A stretch of DNA of 64,000 nt. Source: Psychroflexus planctonicus (lineage in GTDB: Bacteria; Bacteroidota; Bacteroidia; Flavobacteriales; Flavobacteriaceae). The stretch lies in NCBI RefSeq assembly GCF_014640195.1, contig NZ_BMGM01000008.1, positions 104,600 to 168,599 on the forward strand. Direction: 5' to 3'. Of this stretch, positions 53,843-63,500 are shown one piece after another; within the stretch, counting starts at the first letter, position 1, and the number at the start of each line of letters is the position of its first letter. The notes beneath the pieces are model-generated. The model searched no databases and had not been told where the DNA came from. It was given only the letters and a program-made list of their open reading frames with translations. Position numbers and translations under genes: made by a program.

Positions 53843-55606
53843 ATGCATATTCAGGAAAAATTAGCTTCAACCATCACACAATTTTTCAAAGTAGAACACC
53901 AATTGGATGTTACTCAATACGATTTTCAATCGACTAGAAAAGAGTTTGAAGGCGATGTTACTTTGGTTGTGTTTTCTTTACTAAGATACCTGAAAACCAA
54001 TCCGGTTGCCTTGGGTAATGCGATTGGTGAATTTGTAGAAAACAAGCTCGATGAAGTCGTTGGCTTCAATGTAGTGAAGGGTTTTTTGAACATCAGTTTA
54101 AGCGATGCTTATTTTTTAACTGAATTGCATTCCATTACTGCCGATGAAAATTTTGGTCACCTAAAAGGAGATTCAGAAAAAATGATGGTAGAATATTGTT
54201 CACCCAACACCAACAAACCTTTGCATCTTGGGCATATCCGAAACAATTTATTAGGTTATTCGGTTGCTGAAATTTTGAAGGCAAGCGGAAAAGAAGTCAT
54301 CAAAACCCAAATTATCAATGACCGTGGAATTCATATTTGCAAAAGCATGTTGGCTTGGCAGAAATTTGGTCACGGCGAAACACCGGAATCAACTGGCTTG
54401 AAGGGCGATAAATTGGTGGGTAACTTTTATGTGAAATTTGACCAGGAATACAAAAAACAAATTGAAGAACTCAAACTGAAAGGTTTGGATGAAAAAGAAG
54501 CCAAAACCCAAGCTCCGTTGTTAATTGAAGCACAACAAATGCTTCAAAAATGGGAGCAAGGCAACGAAGAAGTAGTAGCACTTTGGAAAAAAATGAACCA
54601 ATGGGTGTACGAAGGTTTTGAAGAAACCTTTAAAAATTTAGGAGTAGATTTCGATAAAAACTATTATGAGAGCGACACTTATTTATTAGGAAAAGATGTG
54701 GTTGCTCAAGGTTTAGAAAGCGGAGTTTTTTACAAAAAAGAAGACGGAAGCGTTTGGATTGACCTTACTGATGAAGGTTTGGACGAAAAGATTGTTTTGC
54801 GCGCCGATGGAACCGCTGTATATATGACGCAAGACATCGGTACTGCCATTCAACGTGTAAAAGATTTTGCTGCAAATGGAATGGTCTACACCGTAGGAAA
54901 CGAACAAGATTATCATTTTAAAGTCTTGTTTTTAATCCTGAAAAAATTAGGATTTAAATGGGCAGACAACCTGTTTCATTTAAGTTACGGAATGGTGGAT
55001 TTACCATCTGGGAAAATGAAAAGTAGAGAAGGAACGGTGGTTGATGCAGACGATTTGATGGTAGAAATGACAGACACCGCCAGAAAAATTTCAATCGACT
55101 TAGGAAAATTAGATGGCTACAGCGAAGCTGAAAAAGAAGAACTCTACCGAAAAATAGGATTAGGCGCATTGAAGTATTATATCTTGAAAGTAGATCCTAA
55201 AAAACGAATTTTGTTCAATCCAGAAGAGTCGGTAGATTTTCAAGGAAATACAGGACCATTTATACAATATACCTACGCCCGAATTCAATCGATTCTGAAA
55301 AAAGCTCCAGCTTCAACTGTAGTTTCAGAATATGTTTTTCACGAAAAAGAAAAAGCATTAATCAAGCAATTAAATTTGTATCCAGAAACCATTCAGCAAG
55401 CAGCGAGTCAGTATAGCCCTGCTTTAATAGCAAATTACACCTACGATTTGGTGAAGGAGTTCAATTCTTTTTATCAAAATGTAAGTATTCTAGGAGCGGA
55501 TGATGATGCACAAATTCAAGTGCGTGTAGCCTTATCTAAAAGTGTGGCGAATGTGATTAAGAAGTCTTTTGGACTTTTGGGAATTGAAGTTCCTGAGCAG
55601 ATGTAA
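53843..55606 (+). CDS. argS: Arginyl-tRNA synthetase
   Basis: Class I synthetase of 587 residues, length normal. N-terminal Arg-tRNA-specific domain, HIGH motif as HLGH in NTNKPLHLGHIRNN (about 118-131), KMSKS equivalent in SGKMKSREG (about 386) and the C-terminal anticodon-binding domain with GPFIQYTYARIQSIL. Monocistronic. Confidence 0.97.
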   Translation: MHIQEKLASTITQFFKVEHQLDVTQYDFQSTRKEFEGDVTLVVFSLLRYLKTNPVALGNAIGEFVENKLDEVVGFNVVKGFLNISLSDAYFLTELHSITADENFGHLKGDSEKMMVEYCSPNTNKPLHLGHIRNNLLGYSVAEILKASGKEVIKTQIINDRGIHICKSMLAWQKFGHGETPESTGLKGDKLVGNFYVKFDQEYKKQIEELKLKGLDEKEAKTQAPLLIEAQQMLQKWEQGNEEVVALWKKMNQWVYEGFEETFKNLGVDFDKNYYESDTYLLGKDVVAQGLESGVFYKKEDGSVWIDLTDEGLDEKIVLRADGTAVYMTQDIGTAIQRVKDFAANGMVYTVGNEQDYHFKVLFLILKKLGFKWADNLFHLSYGMVDLPSGKMKSREGTVVDADDLMVEMTDTARKISIDLGKLDGYSEAEKEELYRKIGLGALKYYILKVDPKKRILFNPEESVDFQGNTGPFIQYTYARIQSILKKAPASTVVSEYVFHEKEKALIKQLNLYPETIQQAASQYSPALIANYTYDLVKEFNSFYQNVSILGADDDAQIQVRVALSKSVANVIKKSFGLLGIEVPEQM

Positions 55607-55618
55607 GGTTTTTGTTGG

Positions 55619-55795
55619 TCTCAAATTTAGTTAAAACTAAGCACTTTAGTGCATCCGCTTTAGCTTCTAAAAACTTATTAAACGCGACGAATTCACGAAT
55701 AAATATGGTTTGTAATTTAAAATCATTAGTGCATTGGCAAAACAGAATTTTAGTCTGCAATCAAACCTATGGACTTAAGTTCATAGTGATTGAGT
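55619..55795. repeat. Dispersed repeat, copy B (~177 bp)
   Basis: Partner of 44088-44268 in the same orientation. Here GCACTTTAGTGC (55641-55652) is a perfect hairpin and CTATGGACTTAAGTTCATAG near the end is almost palindromic. It again separates convergent genes (argS and the toxin gene). Confidence 0.85.
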
Positions 55796-55803
55796 TATTT
55801 AAT

Positions 55804-56229
55804 TTATTCTAGATTTCGGATGCTTTTCAAATATTCATCAGCAGTCATAACAGGAATAGAAGATTTTTTGAAGTCTTTGCCGTTTCTTGTAATTATGATT
55901 TCGCAATCAGAATCAAGAGCGCAATAATATTGTAGTGCATCTTCAAAATCACTAAAGGAAGAGTTTAAGCTTTTTTCAATGGTAATTTCGTTTATATTAC
56001 TTATTTGACTTATGATTTTAAATTTTCTCAACTTATTTTTTGCTATTTCTGGAGTTTCAATTTTTGAAAGAAAATAATTTACAGTAGCAAATGAGATAGG
56101 TGAAACAAAAAGAATTACTTTACCCTTCTCGGCTAAAGTTGCCAACTTTGCTATGGGTTCATAAAACAATTCCCTTTCACCTAAAAAGTCAAGCATGATA
56201 TTGGTATCAATGAAGAGTCTATTTTTCAT
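55804..56229 (-). CDS. PIN domain protein, VapC-like toxin
   Basis: 141 residues. FIDTNIMLDFL at the N-terminus (Asp8), SDFEDALQYYCALDSDCEIIITRN (about 93-115) and FKKSS near the end give the acidic PIN ribonuclease residues. Overlaps the upstream small gene by 4 bp, the usual antitoxin-toxin order. Toxin activity is inferred from family and arrangement. Confidence 0.88.
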   Translation of the reverse strand: MKNRLFIDTNIMLDFLGERELFYEPIAKLATLAEKGKVILFVSPISFATVNYFLSKIETPEIAKNKLRKFKIISQISNINEITIEKSLNSSFSDFEDALQYYCALDSDCEIIITRNGKDFKKSSIPVMTADEYLKSIRNLE

Positions 56230-56474
56230 TTGTATTTTTCCAATAAATAAGTTGAATATTCTTCTTTATAATCTAAATCCACAGGAATAGTCTTGCCTGT
56301 AGCAATACTTTTCACAAAAGGGGAAATTTCAAATTCATCTTTCTCATTTTTTGATGTTAAAGATTGAAGGTAAAATTCAACTATTCTAGATAAACTCATT
56401 TTTTTATCTGAAGCATACTTTTTAGCCTTTTCGATAATTTCCTGATCCAGTTTTAATGTAAGTTTTGTATCCAT
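56226..56474 (-). CDS. DUF6364-type ribbon-helix-helix-like antitoxin
   Basis: 82 residues, starting DTKLTLKLDQEIIEKAKKYA then KKMSLSRIVEFYLQSL, the beta-strand/two-helix pattern of RHH proteins with the DUF6364 signature. Partner of the PIN protein encoded immediately downstream. Confidence 0.85.
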   Translation of the reverse strand: MDTKLTLKLDQEIIEKAKKYASDKKMSLSRIVEFYLQSLTSKNEKDEFEISPFVKSIATGKTIPVDLDYKEEYSTYLLEKYK

Positions 56475-56483
56475 AGTTAATAA

Positions 56484-56503
56484 GTTATACGTACAAAAAT
56501 AAC
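56484..56503 (-). promoter_or_regulatory. Promoter/operator of the toxin-antitoxin pair
   Basis: GTTAT-ACGTACAAAA-ATAAC inverted repeat covering the minus-strand -7 element TATTTTTG (56494-56501), 20 bp before the antitoxin ATG. Fits autorepression by an RHH antitoxin. Confidence 0.55.
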
Positions 56504-56615
56504 ATTAAAATCCGTATTATTCAATTTGCAATTAAAATATGCTGATAGTTGTATGTAAATCAAGAATTTAAACTGTTCAATTATAAAAGCAAGTTTTTAA
56601 ACCATTAGCAGTGGC

Positions 56616-57437
56616 TTATTCTTTCTTATCCCGCTGCAAACTCCAATACACAATTCCAAAACCAATTACAATAAAAGGAAGACTAAGCAATTGACCGGTG
56701 TTGAAAAGCCAATCGGCTCGCTCAGCTACTTGTGGCTCTTTTGAATATTCTACGATGAAACGGATGATCCACAAAATACTAAAGAAAATCCCGAAGGTTA
56801 GCCCCAGTTTTTTTCTGATTTCGGTTTTCCAATACAGTAAATACAAAAAGACAAACAGCAATGCATAGCAAGCTGCTTCATATAATTGAGAAGGATGTCT
56901 TGCAAAATCTTCACCTAGTTGAACAAAGATAACTCCATAATCTGATCCTGTTGGTTTACCAATGATTTCGGAATTCATAAAGTTACCGATGCGAACAAAA
57001 ATAGCTCCAAAGGAAACAGGAACCACAATTCGGTCTAAAATCCAAAACACATTTTTCTGCAAAACTTTTTTACTATATAATAAAGCAGCGATAAAAATTC
57101 CTATGGCAGCACCGTGACTTGCCAAACCTTGAAAGCCAGTAAATTCAAATTCTGGAACAAAACGAAATGGCAATAAAATAGATAACGGATCTTGCTGAAA
57201 TAATTCGTCTTGATAAAAAATAACATGTCCTAAACGCGCGCCAAGCAAAGTACCAATGACGATGTAAGCAAAAAGGCTATCCAGTTTTCGTTCGGATAAG
57301 CCTTCTCTTTCGTACATTTTTTTGGTGATGAACCAACCTGCGCCGAATGCGATTAAAAACATCAAGCTGTAGTAACGGATTACAAAAAAACCTAAATCAA
57401 TTCCTATAGAAGGATCCCAAGTGATGGAATGCAGCAT
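56616..57437 (-). CDS. lgt: Prolipoprotein diacylglyceryl transferase
   Basis: Inner-membrane enzyme for the first step of lipoprotein lipidation, 273 residues, about seven membrane segments. Signature VRIGNFMNSEIIGKPT (about 148-163), GLASHGAAIG (about 105) and RHPSQLYEA (about 180). It fits with the many lipoproteins encoded in the window. Confidence 0.97.
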   Translation of the reverse strand: MLHSITWDPSIGIDLGFFVIRYYSLMFLIAFGAGWFITKKMYEREGLSERKLDSLFAYIVIGTLLGARLGHVIFYQDELFQQDPLSILLPFRFVPEFEFTGFQGLASHGAAIGIFIAALLYSKKVLQKNVFWILDRIVVPVSFGAIFVRIGNFMNSEIIGKPTGSDYGVIFVQLGEDFARHPSQLYEAACYALLFVFLYLLYWKTEIRKKLGLTFGIFFSILWIIRFIVEYSKEPQVAERADWLFNTGQLLSLPFIVIGFGIVYWSLQRDKKE

Positions 57438-57585
57438 AAATCAAAAATTTTGGTAAAGATACATTTTCAATAAAAATAATAGGGTTTTGAACCATTAATG
57501 TGTTTAATAATTGTTTATTGGTTTAATGCCGATATATATTTTAAGGAGCATTTCTGCGACATTTAAAATAATAATCGGTATAAGC

Positions 57586-57846
57586 TCAATTTATCGAATT
57601 ATCCTTCGTTTTATTTTTCGAGGGCGGAACAGGGTCGTAGCCCGAACTTCCCCAAGGATGGCATTTGGATATGCGTTTTAAGCTTAACCAAAAAGCCATA
57701 AATACGTTGTGTTTTTGAAAAGCTTCTAAGCTATATGCAGAACAGGTTGGTTCAAAGCGGCAGGAAGAAGCAGTAAATGGCGAAATTCCGTATCGGTAAA
57801 TCTGAATAAGTAGGATAAACGGAAACGCCAGTATTTTCTTCAACAC
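57586..57846 (-). CDS. yidD: Membrane protein insertion efficiency factor YidD
   Basis: 86 residues with the YidD signature CRFEPTCSAYSLEAFQKH and RISKCHPWGSSGYDPVP, preceded by a short amphipathic helix. Starts with GTG (57846) 4 bp after the cysS stop; a TTG three bases on is an alternative. Confidence 0.95.
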   Translation of the reverse strand: MLKKILAFPFILLIQIYRYGISPFTASSCRFEPTCSAYSLEAFQKHNVFMAFWLSLKRISKCHPWGSSGYDPVPPSKNKTKDNSIN

Positions 57847-57850
57847 ATCT

Positions 57851-59344
57851 TTAGGGTTTTACAATAAAATCGGTTCCGTCTTTGTGGTCTTTCAATTCCA
57901 CACCCATTTCAAGCAATTGGTCACGAATTTTGTCGCTAGTAGCAAAATCGCGATTGGCCCTTGCTTCCGCCCGTAAGTTAATCAACATATTCACCAACGA
58001 ATCTACCTGAGTAGAATTTTGGTCTTTTTTTACAGAAGCTTCCTTAGTTTTTAGCCCAAGTACATCAAAAGTGAAGCTTTGCAAAGTATCTTGAAGTATT
58101 TTTCGATCAGCTTCAGAAATCTTTTCTTTTTTAGCTTTAATGGAATTGATCATTTTTACTGCATCAAATAAATGTGCAATTAGGATAGGACTGTTAAAGT
58201 CGTCATTCATGGCATCATAGCACTTCTGTTTCCATGCTGAAATGGCTACGGAAGAATCTGCAGAAGTAGGTAATTTCTCAACTTGATCAATCGCTTCCAT
58301 CAAACGGTCAAATCCTTTTTCTGCGGCTTGAAGTGCTTCATCTGAAAAATCTAGAACGCTTCTGTAGTTGGCTTGTAGCATAAAAAAACGAGCAACTGTT
58401 GGAGCGTAAGCTTTGGAAAGGTGCTTGCTGTTTCCCGTAAAAATTTCTTCAGGTAAAATGTTGTTTCCCGTGCTTTTTGCCATTTTCTTACCGTTTAGCG
58501 TAAGCATGTTGGCATGCATCCAATAGCGAACGGGGTCTTTTCCTGTGGATGCCTTTCCTTGAGCAATTTCACATTCGTGGTGTGGGAATTTCAAATCCAT
58601 TCCGCCACCGTGAATATCAAATTCTTCCCCTAAATATTTGGTGCTCATAGCAGTACATTCCAAGTGCCAACCTGGAAAACCAACACCCCAAGGCGAAGGC
58701 CAACGCATAATGTGTTGCGGTTCGGCTTTTTTCCACAAGGCAAAATCTTGAGGGTTTTTCTTTTCAGATTGACCTGAAAGTTCTCTTGTATTGGCAATTA
58801 AGTCTTCTAGTTTACGGCCGCTTAAAATTCCGTAATGGTTGTTTTTATGGTATTCCATAACATCAAAATATACGCTGCCGTTGGCTTCGTAAGCTAAACC
58901 TTTATCAAGAATGGTTTTGATGATTTCAATTTGTTCTACTATATGACCAGTTGCTGTTGGTTCGATACTCGGAGGAATGTTATTGAATTCACGCAAAATA
59001 TCGTGAAAATCTACGGTGTATTTTTGCACTACTTCCATAGGTTCTAACTCTTCCAAACGTGCTTTTTTGGCAATGCGGTCTTCACCTTCTTCGGCATCGT
59101 TTTCCAAATGACCAGCATCAGTAATATTTCTTACATACCTAACTTTATATCCCAAATATTTCAAATAACGGAAAACCAAATCGAATGAAATAAAGGTTCG
59201 GCAGTTTCCTAAATGAACTTTGTTGTAAACGGTTGGACCACAAACGTACATACCTACTAAACCTTCGTTTACAGGAGAAAATTTTTCTTTTTTAGAAGTT
59301 TGCGAATTGTAAATATAAATTTCTTGTTGGTTGTATAAAGCCAT
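57851..59344 (-). CDS. cysS: Cysteinyl-tRNA synthetase
   Basis: Class I synthetase, 497 residues. N-terminal [20 protein letters not shown] carries the zinc Cys and the HIGH equivalent [13 protein letters not shown] and HHECEIAQ give the other zinc ligands. KMSKS is KMAKSTGNN (about 272). Follows folE by 9 bp. Confidence 0.97.
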   Translation of the reverse strand: MALYNQQEIYIYNSQTSKKEKFSPVNEGLVGMYVCGPTVYNKVHLGNCRTFISFDLVFRYLKYLGYKVRYVRNITDAGHLENDAEEGEDRIAKKARLEELEPMEVVQKYTVDFHDILREFNNIPPSIEPTATGHIVEQIEIIKTILDKGLAYEANGSVYFDVMEYHKNNHYGILSGRKLEDLIANTRELSGQSEKKNPQDFALWKKAEPQHIMRWPSPWGVGFPGWHLECTAMSTKYLGEEFDIHGGGMDLKFPHHECEIAQGKASTGKDPVRYWMHANMLTLNGKKMAKSTGNNILPEEIFTGNSKHLSKAYAPTVARFFMLQANYRSVLDFSDEALQAAEKGFDRLMEAIDQVEKLPTSADSSVAISAWKQKCYDAMNDDFNSPILIAHLFDAVKMINSIKAKKEKISEADRKILQDTLQSFTFDVLGLKTKEASVKKDQNSTQVDSLVNMLINLRAEARANRDFATSDKIRDQLLEMGVELKDHKDGTDFIVKP

Positions 59345-59353
59345 AAGTAAAGC

Positions 59354-60022
59354 TTAAAATTTGGTGTCTAAGGTAATGTATTCTAAAAATTCTTTACGTG
59401 TGTTTTTTTCTTTGAATTTTCCGCCAAATTCGCTGGTAACGGTTGAACTTTCAATATCCCGAATACCACGAGAATTTACACAAAGGTGCTTGGCATCGAT
59501 TACACAAGCCACGTCTTCTGTGTCTAAGGCAATTTGTAATTCCTTTACAATTTGCATAGTTAAGCGTTCTTGTACTTGCGGACGTTTAGCAAAATAGTCA
59601 ACAATTCTATTCATTTTAGATAGCCCAACAACTCTTCCGCTAGAAATATAAGCAACGTGAGCTTTACCTACAATAGGAAGTAAGTGGTGCTCGCAAGTTG
59701 AATATACGGTGATGTTTTTTTCAACTAACATTTCTCCGTATTTATACTTATTTTCAAAAGTGGATGCTTTGGGTTTGTTTTTTGGATTCAAACCAGAAAA
59801 AATTTCATTAACAAACATTTTCGCTACTCGGTTAGGAGTCCCACTAAGGCTATCATCTGTCATATCCAATCCTAATGTGTGCATAATTTCAGCCACGTGA
59901 TGATTTATTTTTTCTCTTTTTTCTTCATCCGAAAGATCAAATGCATCTGTTCTTAATGGTGTTTCCGAAGATGTTCCTACGTGATTATCACCTATTTCAG
60001 TGACTTTTTCGTCTAATTTCAT
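59354..60022 (-). CDS. folE: GTP cyclohydrolase I
   Basis: First enzyme of tetrahydrofolate (and pterin) synthesis, 222 residues from the ATG at 60022. Zinc/active-site motifs YSTCEHHLLPIVGKAHVAYI (about 112-131) and CVNSRGIRD (about 185-193), plus GLSKMNRIVDYFAKRPQVQE. A longer frame from TTG 60043 lies in the -7 element and is rejected. Heads the folE-cysS-yidD transcript. Confidence 0.97.
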   Translation of the reverse strand: MKLDEKVTEIGDNHVGTSSETPLRTDAFDLSDEEKREKINHHVAEIMHTLGLDMTDDSLSGTPNRVAKMFVNEIFSGLNPKNKPKASTFENKYKYGEMLVEKNITVYSTCEHHLLPIVGKAHVAYISSGRVVGLSKMNRIVDYFAKRPQVQERLTMQIVKELQIALDTEDVACVIDAKHLCVNSRGIRDIESSTVTSEFGGKFKEKNTRKEFLEYITLDTKF

Positions 60023-60040
60023 ATTCAATAAATGTAGTTG

Positions 60041-60048
60041 CAAATATA
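60041..60048 (-). promoter_or_regulatory. -7 promoter element of folE
   Basis: On the minus strand this reads TATATTTG, 18 bp before the ATG at 60022. Confidence 0.65.
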
Positions 60049-60159
60049 TGTTTTTTACGCTTTTAAGGCTTTTAAGTATTGTTAGAGTTATAATAATTAT
60101 TTATTAGCTACATGTTTTGTTATATTTTCATTATTTTTCGGCACTCTTAAATTTTACGT

Positions 60160-60579
60160 ATGGACACATTTAAATACACAATTATTTTATTTTTCATAGG
60201 ACTTTCTAGTTTGTTTGCTCAGGAAAAAATCGGTGAAGCAAATGTTGAAAATTTTGAAAAATTTGTTACTGATGTCTATCTTGATGCTACTCAGGATGCT
60301 ATTAAAAGCAACCAAAAGTCAATTGATTTCTATAAAGGAATTTTAGAAAGATTAGCCTTTTATGAAGCATCTTCGTTTCCAGAAGAGCTAACTTTAACTA
60401 ATATGTCTAGTGTTTATAAAATTAAACAATACAATCCGAATTTAGATTTTAATCTTCCTGAAGATTATAAAGAATTCAATCCGTACAAATATAAATTGAA
60501 TACCTATAATACAGAGGCTATTTATTATTACTCTGAAAGCACTAACTATATTATCGGTCTTTTACCCATTTCACAATAA
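60160..60579 (+). CDS. Small secreted protein of unknown function
   Basis: 139 residues with a signal peptide cut near SSLFAQ. The mature part is helical (about 25-75) then Tyr/Asn-rich (YNPNLDFNLPEDYKEFNPYKYKLNTYNTE). No family recognised. The stop is 10 bp before the giant adhesin start, so the two may be one transcript. Confidence 0.7.
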   Translation: MDTFKYTIILFFIGLSSLFAQEKIGEANVENFEKFVTDVYLDATQDAIKSNQKSIDFYKGILERLAFYEASSFPEELTLTNMSSVYKIKQYNPNLDFNLPEDYKEFNPYKYKLNTYNTEAIYYYSESTNYIIGLLPISQ

Positions 60580-60589
60580 TTAACACACA

Positions 60590-63500
60590 ATGAAATATAT
60601 TTTACTTTTTATTTCCCTAATAAGCCTTACAGTTAATGCTCAAACCAATATTATCGATATTATTGATGGTGATGGTTTTGCTAGTGTTTCATCTTGTGAA
60701 GATTCATTTTTCATCAACAACGAAGACAGTAATTTGAGCGGTGTAGATATTGTGTTCACTATTTGTCCTGATGATGACACGCAAATTAGTACCTTGGATT
60801 TTACTGCATTCAACATTCCTAGTTTGATTGATTTTACTATTTATGATGGAGACGATATAACAGCCAACGAAATTCCTTACGACGGTTCGCTTGGTCTAGT
60901 ATCTGCATCTGATGCTGATGATAATCCAACCGGATGTTTAACAATACAAATTGAATCAAATTTTGTGCCAGCATTTATTTCTGCTGAAATTGCTTTTGAT
61001 GCGGGTTGTCGTGAACCTTGTGAAGACATTCCTTCAACTTTAGTTAGCCTGCAACCATCAACTTTTAATGCTACAACTGGGAATTATGAAGTGGGAGATT
61101 TTATTCCGGTTACTATTGAAGTTGACCACGAAGGTCTAGATAATGAAAGTTATACTTACGAATGGGATTTTGGTGATGGAGAAACTGCTACAACAGATGA
61201 GCCGTTTGTGCAACATGCTTTTGAAGCGGTTTTAGAGTATACCGTTCAAGTTACCGTAATTGATCAATTTGGTTGTGAAACTTTAAATACAGATTTAGCT
61301 AGTGTAGAAGTAATTTCAAGAACCAGTGATTCCTGCGCAGATGCACAGCCTTTTTGTGCCGGTGGAGAGTTGTTTTTCTTTCCAAATATCAACAATCAAA
61401 CTCCCGGTGGTGCTACATCAGCAGAACCTGGACCTGATTATGGTTGTTTAGGTTCTCAGCCTTATCCAGCTTGGTTTTACATGGAGGTGGAAGGTTCAGG
61501 AGATTTTGAATTCCTTTTAGAACAAGACACTTCATCAGATTTTAATAATCCCACATTAGACGTTGATTTTATTATTTGGGGACCTTTCGATTCGCCTGAA
61601 GGAAATTGTGACAATCTAACTTCAGCCAATGAAGTAGATTGTAGTTTTTCTGCAGCTCCGATAGAAGATATGACCATTCCAAATGCACAAGATGGAGATT
61701 TTTACATTGTATTAATTACAAATTACAATCAAAGCCCTGGTTTTATCAGTTTTCAGCAAACCAATGCTGGTGAAGCGGGAGCAGGTGTTTCTGGGTGTCC
61801 TATTTTAGGTGATGATGTAGATTTATGCGTTGGTGAAGAATATACCATTACTTCATCGCTTCCTGCAGATTTGGTTAGTGATCAAATTCAATATGTTTGG
61901 GAGATTTTTAATGAAGATACAGAAGAGTTTGAAGTTATTCCTGATGAAGATGAGTCAACTTTAGTTGTTGAAAGTCCTGGGGGAACCTATAGACTTACAG
62001 CTACAAATCCTATAAGCGGAACTTATGTTGACGGAACAATAGATGTCAATTATTTTGATTCACCTGCTTTTCAGAACGAAATTGAAGATGTAGAGCTATG
62101 TGAAGAAGAGTTAGAAGATGCTGAAGTAAATTTAAATGAAGTAGGAGTTAATGTAGATGGTATAAACCAAGATGATTTATCAATTTCTTTTTACACAACT
62201 GAAGCTGATGCACTTGATGGAACAAGCCCTATAATTAACCCTGAAGCTTACCAACCAGCAAACGAATTAGAAACCATTTTTGTACGTATTCAAAATGATT
62301 TATTAACATCCTGTTCAAGCATAAGTAGTTTTGATATTATAACTACTATTTTAAATATAGGCGAACCTTTAGTAGTTGAGCCAATAGATCCGAATGATCC
62401 TACATTTTTTGATCTTACAGAAAATGATGATATTGTTTTGGATGGTCAAAGCTTAGATGATGTTGAGTTTGCATATTTCGAAACAGAAGAAGATGCATTA
62501 AATTATGAAAATCCTATTGCAGACCCATCAAATTATGATGCAGGTCAAGAGAACACTGCATTTGTTGCCATTCGTAGTTTAGAAAATTTAGACTGTATTT
62601 TAGTACGTTCTTTTGAATTATTTGCTTGTAACGAAATTGAAATTGAACAAACCATTGATTTAAACCTGTGTGGTGATTTTTCTTTTACTGAAACATTCGA
62701 CTTAACTCAAAACAATCTAACATCAATGGAAGTTAACGATCCAGATGATGTTGAAAGTGTTCAGTACTTCCTAACTGAGGCAGATGCAGAAAATGAAGTC
62801 AATGAAATAACCAATGCAACTAACTATCAGTTGCCAGAAGATATTCAAACACAAGACATTTATGTTTTAATCACTAGAACTCAAGAAGCTGGTGGATGTT
62901 CAAGTGTTTTTAGTTTTGAAATTAATTTATTCAACGTCCAAGTAGCCAATCCTTTACCCACGATAGACGAATGTCAAATTGGTGAATCCGGTGAAGGTTT
63001 ATTCAATTTAACCCAGCAAAACGGCTTGGTATTAGGAGCTAATCAACCTGCTGCAGACTACAGCATCAGTTATTTTGAAGAATTTGCGGATGCTAACGGC
63101 GGGGTAAATCCAATTGTAGACCCTACTGCATTTGAAAGCGCACCCCAAGAAATTTGGGTACGAATAGACAATGTAAATAGTGTTGAAGATTGTTTTGCCA
63201 TTGATAGTTTCCAAATCGACACGATAGAAACCACCGATGTTAACTTAGAAGTCACTCCATTAGAAGCCTGTGATGAAAACAACGATGGATTTTTCTCAGG
63301 ATTTGATTTAGCTAGTCGTGTAGACGAGATCAACTTTTTAGAAGACCCAGAAGTACAAGTGAGTTTTCACCCTACTGCATCAGATGCAGAAACGGGCCAA
63401 AACCCATTGGCATCACCTTATGCCAACGTAGAACCAAGTCAACAAACACTTTATGTACGTATTTTCCAAGAAATAGAAGACTTGCAATGCGTCCAAACCA

